Positions 35,579 to 43,820 are shown, counted from the stretch's first letter. The stretch is DNA of 64,000 nt from Gaiellasilicea sp963731615 (GCA_963731615.1 CAVSWD010000005.1:256237-320236); one strand, 5' to 3'. Notes: generated by a model from the sequence alone, not told the origin. A program made the numbers and translations.

Positions 35579-36613
35579 GTGCTGGAGCTCCACTCCCCGG
35601 ACGGCGCGTTCGACCGAATCGAGGCGTACCTGCGAGAGCGCGGCTTCTTCGCTCCCGGCGGTGAGGAGCTCGTGGCGGATCTCTACCTCGGCTACGGCCT
35701 CTCGGACCCGCTGCGCCGCCGGCGCGAGCCGCCACCGCCGGAGCCGTGCCCGCTGCCGCTCGCGGCGGTGGCGATTCACGACGCGTCTGAGGGACAGTCC
35801 CTGAGACGTGTCCGGATCGGCCAATGGGAGCGGAGCTGGAGCGACGCCGAGTACGCCTCCGCTGTCGAGGCGGTTCGCGATGCGATCGGTCGCGGCGACG
35901 TCTATCAAGTCAACCTCGTCCAACACCTCTCGGCGCCCTTCGAGGGCGATCCGGCTGCGCTGGCGCCGCTGCTCGCGCCGTTCGCGCCGCGCCTCCTCCG
36001 GGGTGACGGCTGGGCGATCGTCTCCGCGTCGCCGGAGCTCTTCCTCGGCCGCCGCGGTCGGCGGGTGTGGACGTGCCCGATCAAGGGCACGCGGCCGCTC
36101 GGGGAGCACGTCGAGGGTGAGAAGGACACGGCGGAGCACGTGATGATCGTCGACCTGGAGCGAAACGATCTCTCGCGCGTGTGCGAGCCGGGCTCGGTGC
36201 GCTGGCCGGAGCTGATGGCCGAGCGCGAGCTCGCGGGCGTCACCCACCTCGTCTCGACAGTCGAAGGAACATTGCGCGAGGGGGTCGAGCTCGCCGAGCT
36301 ACTCGCGGCGACGTTTCCGGGCGGCTCGGTCACCGGTGCGCCGAAGATCGCGGCGCTCGATCTGATCGCCGAGCTCGAGCCGGTCGGCCGTGGTGCGTCG
36401 ATGGGAGCGCTCGGCACCGTCCGCGGCAACGGCGACGTCGAGCTCGCGCTGACGATCCGGACGTTCGCCGTGTCCGGCGGCCGGATCCACCTCTGGGTCG
36501 GCGGCGGGATCGTCTGGGACTCCGAGCCCGACGAGGAGATCGAAGAGTCGTGGACGAAGGCGCGGCCGCTGCTCGCCGCGATCGGTGCTCCCATCGAGGC
36601 CGACGTTCGATGA
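35579..36613 (+). CDS. pabB: Aminodeoxychorismate synthase component I (PabB)
   Basis: 344 residues; chorismate-binding domain from about residue 85 onward. Makes 4-amino-4-deoxychorismate from chorismate and ammonia for folate. Marks: 'GDVYQVNLVQHLSAPFEG', 'SASPELFLGRRGRRVWTCPIKGTRP', 'VMIVDLERNDLSRVCEPGSV', 'VEGTLRE', 'GGSVTGAPKIAALDLI' and 'SMGALGTVRGNGDVELALTIRT'. The PIKGTRP lysine is the one that fits PabB rather than anthranilate synthase. The N-terminal 80 residues are reduced. A 33-bp palindrome lies inside the gene (35780-35812). ATGA overlap with pabC. Confidence 0.9.
   Translation: MLELHSPDGAFDRIEAYLRERGFFAPGGEELVADLYLGYGLSDPLRRRREPPPPEPCPLPLAAVAIHDASEGQSLRRVRIGQWERSWSDAEYASAVEAVRDAIGRGDVYQVNLVQHLSAPFEGDPAALAPLLAPFAPRLLRGDGWAIVSASPELFLGRRGRRVWTCPIKGTRPLGEHVEGEKDTAEHVMIVDLERNDLSRVCEPGSVRWPELMAERELAGVTHLVSTVEGTLREGVELAELLAATFPGGSVTGAPKIAALDLIAELEPVGRGASMGALGTVRGNGDVELALTIRTFAVSGGRIHLWVGGGIVWDSEPDEEIEESWTKARPLLAAIGAPIEADVR
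35780..35812. repeat. Near-perfect palindrome inside pabB
   Basis: GACGCGTCTGAGGGAC followed by AGTCCCTGAGACGTGTC, symmetric about its centre with three mismatched pairs. The core GAGGGACAGTCCCT looks like mobile palindromic repeats seen in other genomes rather than protein-driven sequence. It encodes about eleven residues (HDASEGQSLRR) in the variable N-terminal region without breaking the frame. Confidence 0.55.
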
Positions 36614-37431
36614 CGGTGCTCTCGCTCGCCGTCGGCGGCCGCGGGGTCGTCGACCCGACCGAGCCCGTGCTCCGCGCGGACGACGACGCGTTGCTGCGCG
36701 GCCGTGCCGCCTTCGAGACGATCCGGGTCTACGAGGGCCGGCCCTTCAAGCTCGCCGAGCACCTCGACCGGCTTGCAGGATCGGCGGAACGGCTCGGCCT
36801 GCCCGACGTCAACCGGCTCGAGCTCGAGGAGCTGTCGCGGCAAGCCCTCGAGGCCGCTGCGACGCCGGATGCCGTCCTCCGTCTCTTCTGGACGCCGACA
36901 CCGGTCGCGCTCGCCCTCGTCAGCGAGCTCGCCGACCACTACGACGCGCTCCGGGAGCGAGGCCAGCGGTTGATCTCGCTGCGCGGCGTGCGTGCCGACG
37001 AGCCCTGGCTCCTACCGGGCGTGAAGTCGACGAGCTACGCGGTCAACATCGCCGCAGAGGACGAGGCGAAGCGTCGTGGCGCCGACGACGCGGTCTTCGT
37101 CGACGCGGCGGGCATCGTGCTCGAGGGCCCGACGACGAACGTCTGGTGGCGGCGCGGTGACACGCTCTACACGCCGTCGCTCGACCTCGGCATCCTCGCC
37201 GGCGTCACCCGCGCCACCGTTCTCGAGCTCGCACAGACGGCCGGCTACCCGGTCGAGGAAGGCCGCTTCCCGCTCGCAGCGCTCGCCGAGGCCGACGAAG
37301 CGTTCACCTCCTCGTCCGTGCGCGAGCTGATGCCCGTGACCGAGCTCGACGGAGCGCCCGTGGGCCGTGGCCCCGCTGCCGACGAGCTCCAGGCCGCGCT
37401 CAGAGAGGCGGCCGGGGCTACACGACCCTGA
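36610..37431 (+). CDS. pabC: Aminodeoxychorismate lyase (PabC; class IV aminotransferase fold)
   Basis: 273 residues. Converts 4-amino-4-deoxychorismate to p-aminobenzoate and pyruvate with PLP. 'ADDDALLRGRAAFETIRVYEGRPFKLAEHLDRLAGSAERL' opening, PLP lysine in 'LPGVKSTSYAVNI' (about residue 138), 'VFVDAAGIVLEGPTTNVWW' and 'ITLELA-like' block 'GVTRATVLELA', 'EAFTSSSVRELMPVTELDG'. ATG 36610 overlaps the pabB stop (ATGA). D-amino-acid transaminase is the main alternative by fold, but the pairing with pabB settles it. Confidence 0.9.
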   Translation: MTVLSLAVGGRGVVDPTEPVLRADDDALLRGRAAFETIRVYEGRPFKLAEHLDRLAGSAERLGLPDVNRLELEELSRQALEAAATPDAVLRLFWTPTPVALALVSELADHYDALRERGQRLISLRGVRADEPWLLPGVKSTSYAVNIAAEDEAKRRGADDAVFVDAAGIVLEGPTTNVWWRRGDTLYTPSLDLGILAGVTRATVLELAQTAGYPVEEGRFPLAALAEADEAFTSSSVRELMPVTELDGAPVGRGPAADELQAALREAAGATRP

Positions 37432-37459
37432 GGCGCTCCGCCAAGGCTACGCTGTCCGC

Positions 37460-38247
37460 ATGAGCACGATTCGTCTCGGTGGGATGGCGCTCGCAAACGG
37501 TGTGCTCGTGCACGGGCCGACCTCGTGGGCGTGCGCGATCCGCACCGACGACGGCGCGATCAAGGTCGCCTCCGCGCGCAAGTGGCTGCTCGCGACCAGG
37601 ATCCAGCAGCCGTTCCTGCGCGGCCCAGTTCGCCTGGCCGAGTCGTTCGCCGTCATCCCGGAGCTGCGGCGGCGGCTGCCCGAGGCGCGGCTGCCCTTCG
37701 AGCGGCCGTCCGTGCTCGCAGCGGCGCTCCTCAGCGGCGTGACCGTCCAGGCGATCCGCCGCTCGGACCGCGTCAGCGAGTCGGCGCGGGAGCTGCTGGC
37801 CGGAGCGCTCTCGCTGGCTCCGGCGCTGATGGCCCTGCGAGGCGGCGAGCTCGCCGCCTATCACGGCGCCGAGCACGTCTCGATCGGGACCTACGAGCAC
37901 GGTGAGAAGCGCGCGAAGGAGCACGAGCGCTGCGGCTCGCACCTGATCGGGCCGCTCCTGCGTCGCCACCGCCGCGGGTAACCTCCTCGCGTCGCGCGCC
38001 CCCGCCGACCTGCGTAAGCCGGCTCGGGTCGCAGCGTCCCTCGGCGCGATCGGCAGCGCAGTCGAGGTCTTCGCCTGGATGACCCGCCACCCTCGCCACC
38101 CGCTCGCGAAGGCGCTGGCCAGGCCCGGTCACGAGCTGCAGCACCGGATCGCGACAGCCGAGCCGTCGGCGGAGCAGCTCGAGGTCGCGAACGCCGCGCT
38201 CGCCGCCTGCCTGGAGCTGGAAGATGGCGACCCGAGAGCGAACTAGG
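37460..38247 (+). CDS. DUF1385-family membrane-associated protein, frame broken
   Basis: 'LGGMALANGVLVHGPTSWACAIRTDDGAIKVAS' and 'AYHGAEHVSIGTYEHGEKRAKEHERCGSHLIGPLL' are clear DUF1385 marks (the HGAEH and the 'H.RCG' block). The frame then breaks near 37958; in another frame it continues 'VATAAGNLLASRAPADLRKPARVAAS-like' into 'GSAVEVFAWMTRHPRHPLAKALARPGHELQH', the conserved C-terminus, and stops at 38247. Restored length is about 262 residues. Function unknown; a YqhQ-type metal-dependent role has been suggested for relatives. The next gene starts 24 bp inside its 3' end. Confidence 0.75.
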
Positions 38248-39312
38248 CCGGGCCGCCTCCCGCCCGAGATCTTCGACCTGCCGGTCGAGAAGATGCGGGA
38301 GGGCTACTACACCGACGCGTACTTCAACCACACGCGCGAGACACTGCTGCAGGACGGACGGCGGCCCCGGGTCGTGATGCAGGTCTTCCAGCGGAACCAG
38401 GCGATGCTCGGCGGCACCGACGAGGCGATCGCAGTCCTCAAGCTCTGCTCGGACGACTGGGACGCGCTCACCGTCCACGCGCTCCATGACGGCGACCGGA
38501 TCGAGCCCTGGGAGACGGTGCTGACGATCGAGGGCGACTACACGCTCTTCGCCCACCTCGAGACCGTCTACCTCGGCGTCCTCACACGGCGCACGCTGAT
38601 CACGACGAACACGGCCCGAGTCGTCGAGGCGGCCAACGGCAAGCCGATCATCTTCATGCCCGCCAGGCACGACCATCACCGCGTGCAGACCGGGGACGGC
38701 TACGCGGCCTACGTCGCCGGCGCGATGATCGGAGCGCCGATCGGCGTCACCTCCGACGCCCAGGCGTCCTGGTGGGGCGGCCGCGGCGTCGGCACCGTCC
38801 CGCATGCGCTGATCGCCTCCTACGGCGGTAACACCGTCTTGGCCGCGACGAAGTTCGCCGAGTGGGCGAGCGAGGACATGAACATCGTCGTCCTCGTCGA
38901 CTTCGAGAACGACTCCGTGCGAACCGCCCTCGAGGTGGCGCGGGCGCTCGGGCCGCGGCTCTGGGGCGTTCGGCTCGATACGTCGGCCCAGCTCGTCGAC
39001 CGCTCGCTCTGGGACGAGCTGGGCGATTTCGACCCGCGCGGAGTCAATGAGCGGCTCGTCCGCAAGGTGCGCGACGCGCTCGATCGGGACGGCTTCGAGC
39101 AGGTGAAGATCGTCGCCTCCGGCGGCTTCACCGTCGACAAGATCGAGGCGTTCGAGCGCGCGGGCGTTCCGGTGGATGCTTACGGGATCGGCTCGTCGCT
39201 GATCCGCGGCCAGAACGACTTCACGGGCGACATCGTGATGACCGACGGACGCCCGTCGGCGAAGGTCGGCCGCCGCTACAGGTCGAACCCGCGGCTCGAG
39301 CTGGTGACGTAG
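38224..39312 (+). CDS. pncB: Nicotinate phosphoribosyltransferase
   Basis: 362 residues, a short NAPRTase. Joins nicotinate and PRPP for NAD salvage. Marks: 'MREGYYTDAYFNHTRETL' (Y-T-D and tyrosine region), 'VMQVFQRN', 'LHDGDRIEPWETVLTIEGDYTLFAHLETVYLGVLTRRT', 'FMPARHDHHRVQTGDGYAAYVAG', 'GTVPHALIASYGGNTVLA', 'GVRLDTSAQLVD' and 'IVASGGFTVDKIEAF....VDAYGIGSSL'. ATG 38224. Convergent with an isochorismatase-fold gene that could be a nicotinamidase. Confidence 0.9.
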   Translation: MATRERTRPGRLPPEIFDLPVEKMREGYYTDAYFNHTRETLLQDGRRPRVVMQVFQRNQAMLGGTDEAIAVLKLCSDDWDALTVHALHDGDRIEPWETVLTIEGDYTLFAHLETVYLGVLTRRTLITTNTARVVEAANGKPIIFMPARHDHHRVQTGDGYAAYVAGAMIGAPIGVTSDAQASWWGGRGVGTVPHALIASYGGNTVLAATKFAEWASEDMNIVVLVDFENDSVRTALEVARALGPRLWGVRLDTSAQLVDRSLWDELGDFDPRGVNERLVRKVRDALDRDGFEQVKIVASGGFTVDKIEAFERAGVPVDAYGIGSSLIRGQNDFTGDIVMTDGRPSAKVGRRYRSNPRLELVT

Positions 39313-39326
39313 TTGCTCTGAGCAAC
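39312..39326. terminator. Short hairpin between convergent genes
   Basis: GTTGCT-CTG-AGCAAC, a 6-bp perfect stem directly after the NAPRTase stop codon and 18 bp before the convergent hydrolase's stop. Small, without a T-run; a weak terminator at best. Confidence 0.35.
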
Positions 39327-39343
39327 GAAGTCCTTCGCGCCGG

Positions 39344-40381
39344 TCACCCGCCGAACGACTCGCCGACGACGCCCGGCCACTCGGCGAGCGGCTGATCCGA
39401 CCGGACGAGGTGGGCCCCCGAGGCGGCGAAGCGCGCGAACGCCTCGTCGCCCTGCTCGGTGTGGTCGACCGAGCCGGGCACGACCACGGACGACGTGCAG
39501 TCCTCGAGCAGGTAGACCTTCGCCTCGAGCCCTCGCTCCCGTACGTTCGGGTCGCTGAGGAGGTCGTCGATCGTCCAGGCAACGCAGTGGCTCTTCGCCT
39601 CGCCGGCGATCACGACCGCGTCGTACTGGAGCAGCCGCTCGATCAGCGGCTGGTTGCGCTTCCCGAGCGGCTCCCCTTCGAGATCGAACTCCACCTCCGG
39701 CCCGAGCATCGAGTAGTGCTCGGTCAGCGGGTTGTCGCCCTTGGGCTGGAAGTCGAGCGGCGCGTAGCGGGCGATCGAGTGGAAGAAGAGCGCCTCCTCG
39801 ACCGGGGACGCGAGTGCGTGGCCGATCCCGCCGAGCATGGCGTGGAACGGCCAGACGGTGAGGCTGTACTTGCCACCCTCCTCGAGCGTCCGCGTGTAGT
39901 GCCGCAGGTGCTGCTCGGCGTTCCCTGGATCGAGGCCTAGCCCTGCCGCCGCGGCCGCGCTGAAGTGCCAGCGTCCAGCATCGACCTCCTCGGCGGTCAC
40001 GTTCGTGAACGGCTCCGGGTGGCGGCCCTGCTCGTCGGCGAGGAGGATCCGGTGAAAGATCTGGAGCGCTTGATGAGTGTCCAGCGTCGGCACGATGCGG
40101 GTCAGCGCGTCGAGATTCCGGTAGACGAACTCGCTGAGGCGGCGCACGTCGTCGAGGGCGCCTGTCCCCGAGCGGCCGGCGACGAAGAGCTCGAAGCCGG
40201 GGGTGCAGAAGGTGTTCTGCATGTCGACGACGACCAGCGCAATCCGTAGGCGATCCTCCGCTGCCGGCTTCAGGGCGTGCTGCTCACGCCAGTGCTGAGC
40301 GTCCTCAAAGCGGGCCGCGTAGTCGACCCGCCAGACCTCGCCGACGCGATCCGGGTCCCAGTGCGGCGGCAGCGGCAGCAT
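39344..40381 (-). CDS. Isochorismatase-fold cysteine hydrolase (possible nicotinamidase), long form
   Basis: 345 residues, much longer than PncA (about 190-210). 'RIALVVVDMQNTFCTPGFEL' gives the catalytic Asp and metal-site region; 'HYTRTLEEGGKYSLTVWPFHAMLGGIGHAL' and 'DAVVIAGEAKSHCVAWTIDDLL' give the cis-peptide and nucleophilic Cys (SHC). 'IVPTLDTHQALQIFH' replaces the usual D-W-H-P metal triplet: a D.H remains. The extra 60 N-terminal and central residues are unusual. Beside NAPRTase, so nicotinamide-to-nicotinate conversion is a fair guess, but the family also cleaves other amides. ATG at 40379-40381. Confidence 0.75.
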   Translation of the reverse strand: MLPLPPHWDPDRVGEVWRVDYAARFEDAQHWREQHALKPAAEDRLRIALVVVDMQNTFCTPGFELFVAGRSGTGALDDVRRLSEFVYRNLDALTRIVPTLDTHQALQIFHRILLADEQGRHPEPFTNVTAEEVDAGRWHFSAAAAAGLGLDPGNAEQHLRHYTRTLEEGGKYSLTVWPFHAMLGGIGHALASPVEEALFFHSIARYAPLDFQPKGDNPLTEHYSMLGPEVEFDLEGEPLGKRNQPLIERLLQYDAVVIAGEAKSHCVAWTIDDLLSDPNVRERGLEAKVYLLEDCTSSVVVPGSVDHTEQGDEAFARFAASGAHLVRSDQPLAEWPGVVGESFGG

Positions 40382-40398
40382 GGCTCTAGTCTAGGTCC

Positions 40399-40935
40399 GT
40401 GCGTCCGCCGCTCGTCGAGAAGGCGCTCGCCCTGGCGCGGGAGCTCGCCTTCGAGCGCTCCTGCAGCGAGGAGGCGGGGCGACTGCTCCAGGTGCTCGCG
40501 GGCGTACGGGGACTCGAGCGCGTTGCGGAGATCGGGACGGGCGCCGGCGTCGGCTCCGCCTGGATCCTCTCCGCTCTCGGTCCGGACGTCAGCTTCGTCA
40601 CCGTCGAGCTCGACGAAACGCGGGCAGGGAAGGCCGCGAGCCTCTTCGTCGATGATCCAAACGCGCGAGTGCTGCAGGGAGAGTGGAGCGAGCTGCTGCC
40701 CGGCGAGGCGCCGTTCGACCTCCTTTTCGCCGACGGCGGCAAGGCGAAGTACGACGAGGAGCTGGTGGGACTGCTTGCACCGGGTGCCATCCTGATGCTG
40801 GACGACCTGACGCCCGGGTACGCCGATCCCGATCCGGTGCGAGAGCTCTGGCTGCGCCACCCGCGACTGGCGGCGGTGGAGCTCCAGATCTCGCCCCGCG
40901 AGGCCGTGATCGTCGGCACACTTCAGCCTCGGTGA
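40399..40935 (+). CDS. O-methyltransferase (class I, catechol/CoA-O-methyltransferase-like)
   Basis: 178 residues. 'SCSEEAGRLLQVLAGVRGLERVAEIGTGAGVGSAWIL' (SAM motif I), 'VSFVTVELDETRAGKAASLF' (adenosine acidic residue), 'FDLLFADGGKAKYDEELVGLLAPGAILMLDDLTPG' (metal/acidic motif IV-V with DD). Small-molecule O-methyltransferase fold, a little short at the C-terminus. GTG start; 17 bp from the divergent hydrolase gene. Substrate unknown. Confidence 0.82.
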   Translation: MRPPLVEKALALARELAFERSCSEEAGRLLQVLAGVRGLERVAEIGTGAGVGSAWILSALGPDVSFVTVELDETRAGKAASLFVDDPNARVLQGEWSELLPGEAPFDLLFADGGKAKYDEELVGLLAPGAILMLDDLTPGYADPDPVRELWLRHPRLAAVELQISPREAVIVGTLQPR

Positions 40936-40957
40936 AGAACTGCCGATAGGAGGCTCG

Positions 40958-42583
40958 ATGCCGGATGTGGGGGGATTCTTCGATCAGCTTGCCAGCTATG
41001 CGCTGACCTGGTTGCCGCTCGTCTTCTTCGGCCTGATCATCTACCTGCTCTGGCGCACCCTCGCCTTCATGCCGCGCGTCAAGCCGGCGAAGCTGGAAGC
41101 GAGCGCGAGCTCCTCGGTGAGCTGGAACGACGTCGCCGGCGTCGAGGAGGCCAAGGCCGAGCTGCGCGAGGTCGTCGACTTCCTCCGCCATCCCAAGCGA
41201 TTTCAGCGGCTGGGCGCCCGCGTACCGAAGGGAATCCTGCTCTACGGGCCGCCGGGCACGGGCAAGACCCTCCTGGCACGCGCCGTTGCGAAGGAGTCGG
41301 GGGCGAAGTTCTACTCCCAGAGCGCGTCGGCCTTCGTGGAGATGTTCGCCGGCCTCGGTGCGTCCCGCATCCGCAAGCTGTTCGAAGAGGCGCGGAAGAA
41401 TGCGCCCGCGATCGTGTTCATCGACGAGCTGGACGCCGTCGGCACCGCCCGGCAGGGCGGCGGCTTCCACCGTGAGCACGACCAGACACTGAACCAGTTG
41501 CTCGTCGAGCTCGACGGCTTCGACGAGGCGGCGCAGGTGATCGTGATGGGCGCCTCGAACCGGCTCCAGGATCTCGACCCCGCTCTGCTCCGCCCCGGCC
41601 GGTTCGACCGGCAGGTGCTGGTGTCCACGCCCGACCTCGCAGGCCGCGAGGCGATTCTGCTCGTGCATACACGGGGCAAGCCACTCGCCGCCGGCGTGGA
41701 TCTCGCAATGATCTCGCGCCAGACCGCGGGGCTCACCGGCGCCGACCTCGCCAACCTCTGCAACGAGGCCGCGATCTTCGCCGGCCGCCAGGAGCGCACG
41801 ACGATCCTGATGGAGGACTTCGACGGCGCCATGGAGCGCGTCGTTGCCGGCATGCAGCAGCGCCGCGTCGTCACCGAGAAGGAGAAGCGGATCCTCGCCT
41901 ACCACGAGGCGGGCCACGCTCTGGTCGCCCACCTGATGGGCGACCTGCTTCCGATCCAGAAGGTGACGATCGTCGGGCGCGGCGACTCGCTCGGGTACGC
42001 CTACTACCTGCCGCTCGAGGAGCGCTACCTGCACACGAAGGAGGAGTTCATCGACGTGATGAAGGTCGCGCTCGCCGGCCGCGCCGCAGAGCACATCGTC
42101 TTCGGCCGGGTCACGAACGGCGCCTCGAACGACCTCGAGAAGGTGACCGAGATCGCCCGCGCGATGGTGTTCGAGTACGGCATGTCGGAAGCTTCCCCCT
42201 CGCGCACGATGCGGGCCGACAACTACGCGCTCTCGGAGGAGACCAAGCGCCTACGCGACTCCGAGCAGGCGCGCCTGACCGACCATGCGTACGACGAGGC
42301 GCAGCGGCTGCTGGTCAAGCACCGCGTCTCGCTCGACCGCGTCGCGCTACAGCTGCTCGAGCGCGAGACGCTCACCCGGGAAGAGCTCCACGAGCTGCTC
42401 AGCGAGATCGGGCCCGAATCGCGATCGTCGGAGACGGTCGGAACAGTGCGTGCTCTGCCGGTCGCGCTGCCGCGGCCGAAATCCGCCACCGGGAGCGGCC
42501 GGGCCGCCGCAGGCGGCCCCTTTAGGGGATCTTCGCGCGATGAGCATCCGCATCCGCGGATGCTCATCCTGCGCAGGAGCTAG
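40958..42583 (+). CDS. FtsH-like membrane AAA+ metalloprotease with a single N-terminal membrane span
   Basis: 541 residues. One membrane segment (residues 15-33) replaces the usual two spans and periplasmic domain. The AAA core is complete: 'VSWNDVAGVEEAKAELREVVDFLR', Walker A GPPGTGKT (97-104), pore loop 'FVEMFAGLGASRIR', Walker B 'IVFIDELDAVGTAR', second region of homology 'LLRPGRFDRQV'. Peptidase domain has HEAGH (316-320) and the third zinc ligand region 'SNDLEKVTEIARAMVFEYGMS'. The last 30 residues are encoded by palindromic element copy B, so the C-terminus looks acquired. Likely degrades membrane or cytosolic proteins. Confidence 0.88.
   Translation: MPDVGGFFDQLASYALTWLPLVFFGLIIYLLWRTLAFMPRVKPAKLEASASSSVSWNDVAGVEEAKAELREVVDFLRHPKRFQRLGARVPKGILLYGPPGTGKTLLARAVAKESGAKFYSQSASAFVEMFAGLGASRIRKLFEEARKNAPAIVFIDELDAVGTARQGGGFHREHDQTLNQLLVELDGFDEAAQVIVMGASNRLQDLDPALLRPGRFDRQVLVSTPDLAGREAILLVHTRGKPLAAGVDLAMISRQTAGLTGADLANLCNEAAIFAGRQERTTILMEDFDGAMERVVAGMQQRRVVTEKEKRILAYHEAGHALVAHLMGDLLPIQKVTIVGRGDSLGYAYYLPLEERYLHTKEEFIDVMKVALAGRAAEHIVFGRVTNGASNDLEKVTEIARAMVFEYGMSEASPSRTMRADNYALSEETKRLRDSEQARLTDHAYDEAQRLLVKHRVSLDRVALQLLERETLTREELHELLSEIGPESRSSETVGTVRALPVALPRPKSATGSGRAAAGGPFRGSSRDEHPHPRMLILRRS
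42501..42580 (+). repeat. Two-hairpin interspersed palindromic element, copy B (inside the 3' end of the FtsH-like gene)
   Basis: Hairpin 1 GGGCCGCC-GCA-GGCGGCCC (42501-42519), linker CTTTAGGGGATCTTCGCGCGA, split at its middle as CTTTAGGGG and ATCTTCGCGCGA, hairpin 2 TGAGCATCCGC-ATCC-GCGGATGCTCA (42541-42566), then TCCTGCGCAGGAG. Same arrangement as copies A and C. The protease reading frame runs through both hairpins and stops at 42583, just beyond the element. Confidence 0.7.
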
Positions 42584-42592
42584 CATCGCGCT

Positions 42593-42997
42593 GTGGTCGC
42601 CCGCGGCATTCATCATCTCGGCGTTGCCGTGACCGACCTCGACGCAGCGCTCGATACGTACGCTCGTTACTTCGGCGGTGAGCTCGAGCACCGCGCCGTC
42701 GTCGAGGCCCAGGGCGTCGAGGCGGCGGCAATGCTCGTCGGCTCGGGCCGGGTCGAGCTGCTCGAGCCGCTGGGGGCCGAGACGCCTATCGGCAGGTTCC
42801 TGGCGAGCCGCGGCCCGGGGATGCACCACGTCGCCTACGAAGTCGACGACGTCCGCACGGCGCTCGACTCGCTCTCAGCCGAGGGTGCCGAGCTGATCGA
42901 CGCCGAGCCACACGAGGGCCTCTTCGGGCTCCAGGTCGCATTCGTCCATCCCGACGCCGTCCACGGCGTCCTGACAGAGGTGGTTGCCAGTGGCTGA
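42593..42997 (+). CDS. mce: Methylmalonyl-CoA epimerase-like VOC protein
   Basis: 134 residues of two paired beta-alpha-beta-beta-beta units. 'GIHHLGVAVTDLDAALDTYARYFG' gives the first metal His; 'VELLEPLGAETPIGRFLASRGPGMHHVAYEVDD' has the signature 'P....I..FL...G.G.HH' of methylmalonyl-CoA epimerase, and 'VAFVHPDAVHGVLTEV' the closing strand with a metal Glu. Interconverts (R)- and (S)-methylmalonyl-CoA, joining propionyl-CoA breakdown to succinyl-CoA. GTG start at 42593, ten bases after the FtsH-like stop. Confidence 0.88.
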   Translation: MVARGIHHLGVAVTDLDAALDTYARYFGGELEHRAVVEAQGVEAAAMLVGSGRVELLEPLGAETPIGRFLASRGPGMHHVAYEVDDVRTALDSLSAEGAELIDAEPHEGLFGLQVAFVHPDAVHGVLTEVVASG

Positions 42998-43217
42998 CGC
43001 CGATTCCGTCCGCATCGAGCTCGCCTTCGACGGCGGGCCGAGTCTCTCCGCCATCATCACCGTCCAGGGCGCCGACGAGCTCGAGCGCGCCCTCGCAACC
43101 GAGGCAGGCGGCACCGTCATGATCGACTCGGCCGACGGCCGCTATACGGTGGCTCTCGCGCGTGTCGTCTACATGAAGCGGTACGCACGCGAATCGCGCG
43201 TCGGGTTCGGGATCTAA
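42990..43217 (+). CDS. DUF3107-family small protein
   Basis: 75 residues. A strand 'VRIELAFDGGPSLSAIITVQG', a helix 'ADELERALATEA', two strands 'GTVMIDSADGRYTVALARVVYMKR' and the end 'RESRVGFGI' match the DUF3107 layout, whose proteins end in RRVGFG. Actinobacterial small protein of unknown role. GTG 42990 overlaps the mce stop by eight bases; TTG 42984 is an alternative. Just upstream of the sigma-factor gene. Confidence 0.72.
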   Translation: MADADSVRIELAFDGGPSLSAIITVQGADELERALATEAGGTVMIDSADGRYTVALARVVYMKRYARESRVGFGI

Positions 43218-43241
43218 GCCACGGGGCACCTGTCTCTCCGG

Positions 43242-43820
43242 ATGGCCGAGACGACGCAGAGCGCCCCTTCCGGTGCCGAGATTCGCAAGCTGGTCGAGCG
43301 CGGCCAGGCGGGCGACCGTGCAGCGCTGGAGGAGCTGTACCTGATCCACTTCGACCGGATCTACAGCTACTTGCACGTGACCGTGGGCAACCGCCACGAC
43401 GCCGAGGATCTGACGACCCAGACCTTTTTGCGGATGCTCGAGTCGATCGGCAAGTTCCGCTTCCAGTCGGCGCCGTTCTCGGCCTGGCTCTTCCGGATCG
43501 CGCACAACCTCTCGATGGATCACTTCCGCGCCAACAAGCGCTGGCAGCCGGAGGAAGACGTGCCCGAGCCGGCCGGGTCGGAGGAGCGCTCCGCCGAAGA
43601 CGAAGCATTCCAGTCGATCGGGCGCCAGTCGATGCTCGAGCTGATCGACTCGCTCTCCCACGAGCAGCAGCAGGTGCTGACGCTCAAGTTCGTCTTCAAC
43701 TTCTCGAACGGCGACGTGGCCACGATCCTCGACAAGAACGAGGGCGCCGTGAAGTCGCTGCAGCATCGTGCGCTCGTCTCGCTCCAGAAGCAGATCGCCG
43801 GCAGCAAAGAATCGGGCTAG
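43242..43820 (+). CDS. ECF-type RNA polymerase sigma factor
   Basis: 192 residues. Region 2: 'GDRAALEELYLIHFDRIYSYLHVTVGNRHDAEDLTTQTFLRMLESIGKF' followed by 'PFSAWLFRIAHNLSMDHFRANKR' (region 2.3-2.4); a charged linker 'PEEDVPEPAGSEERSAEDEA'; region 4 'SLSHEQQQVLTLKFVFNFSNGDVATILDKNEGAVKSLQHRALVSLQKQI' with a helix-turn-helix. No zinc-finger or membrane anti-sigma follows; the next gene is a GTPase beginning at the base after the stop. Control is therefore unclear. Confidence 0.93.
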   Translation: MAETTQSAPSGAEIRKLVERGQAGDRAALEELYLIHFDRIYSYLHVTVGNRHDAEDLTTQTFLRMLESIGKFRFQSAPFSAWLFRIAHNLSMDHFRANKRWQPEEDVPEPAGSEERSAEDEAFQSIGRQSMLELIDSLSHEQQQVLTLKFVFNFSNGDVATILDKNEGAVKSLQHRALVSLQKQIAGSKESG

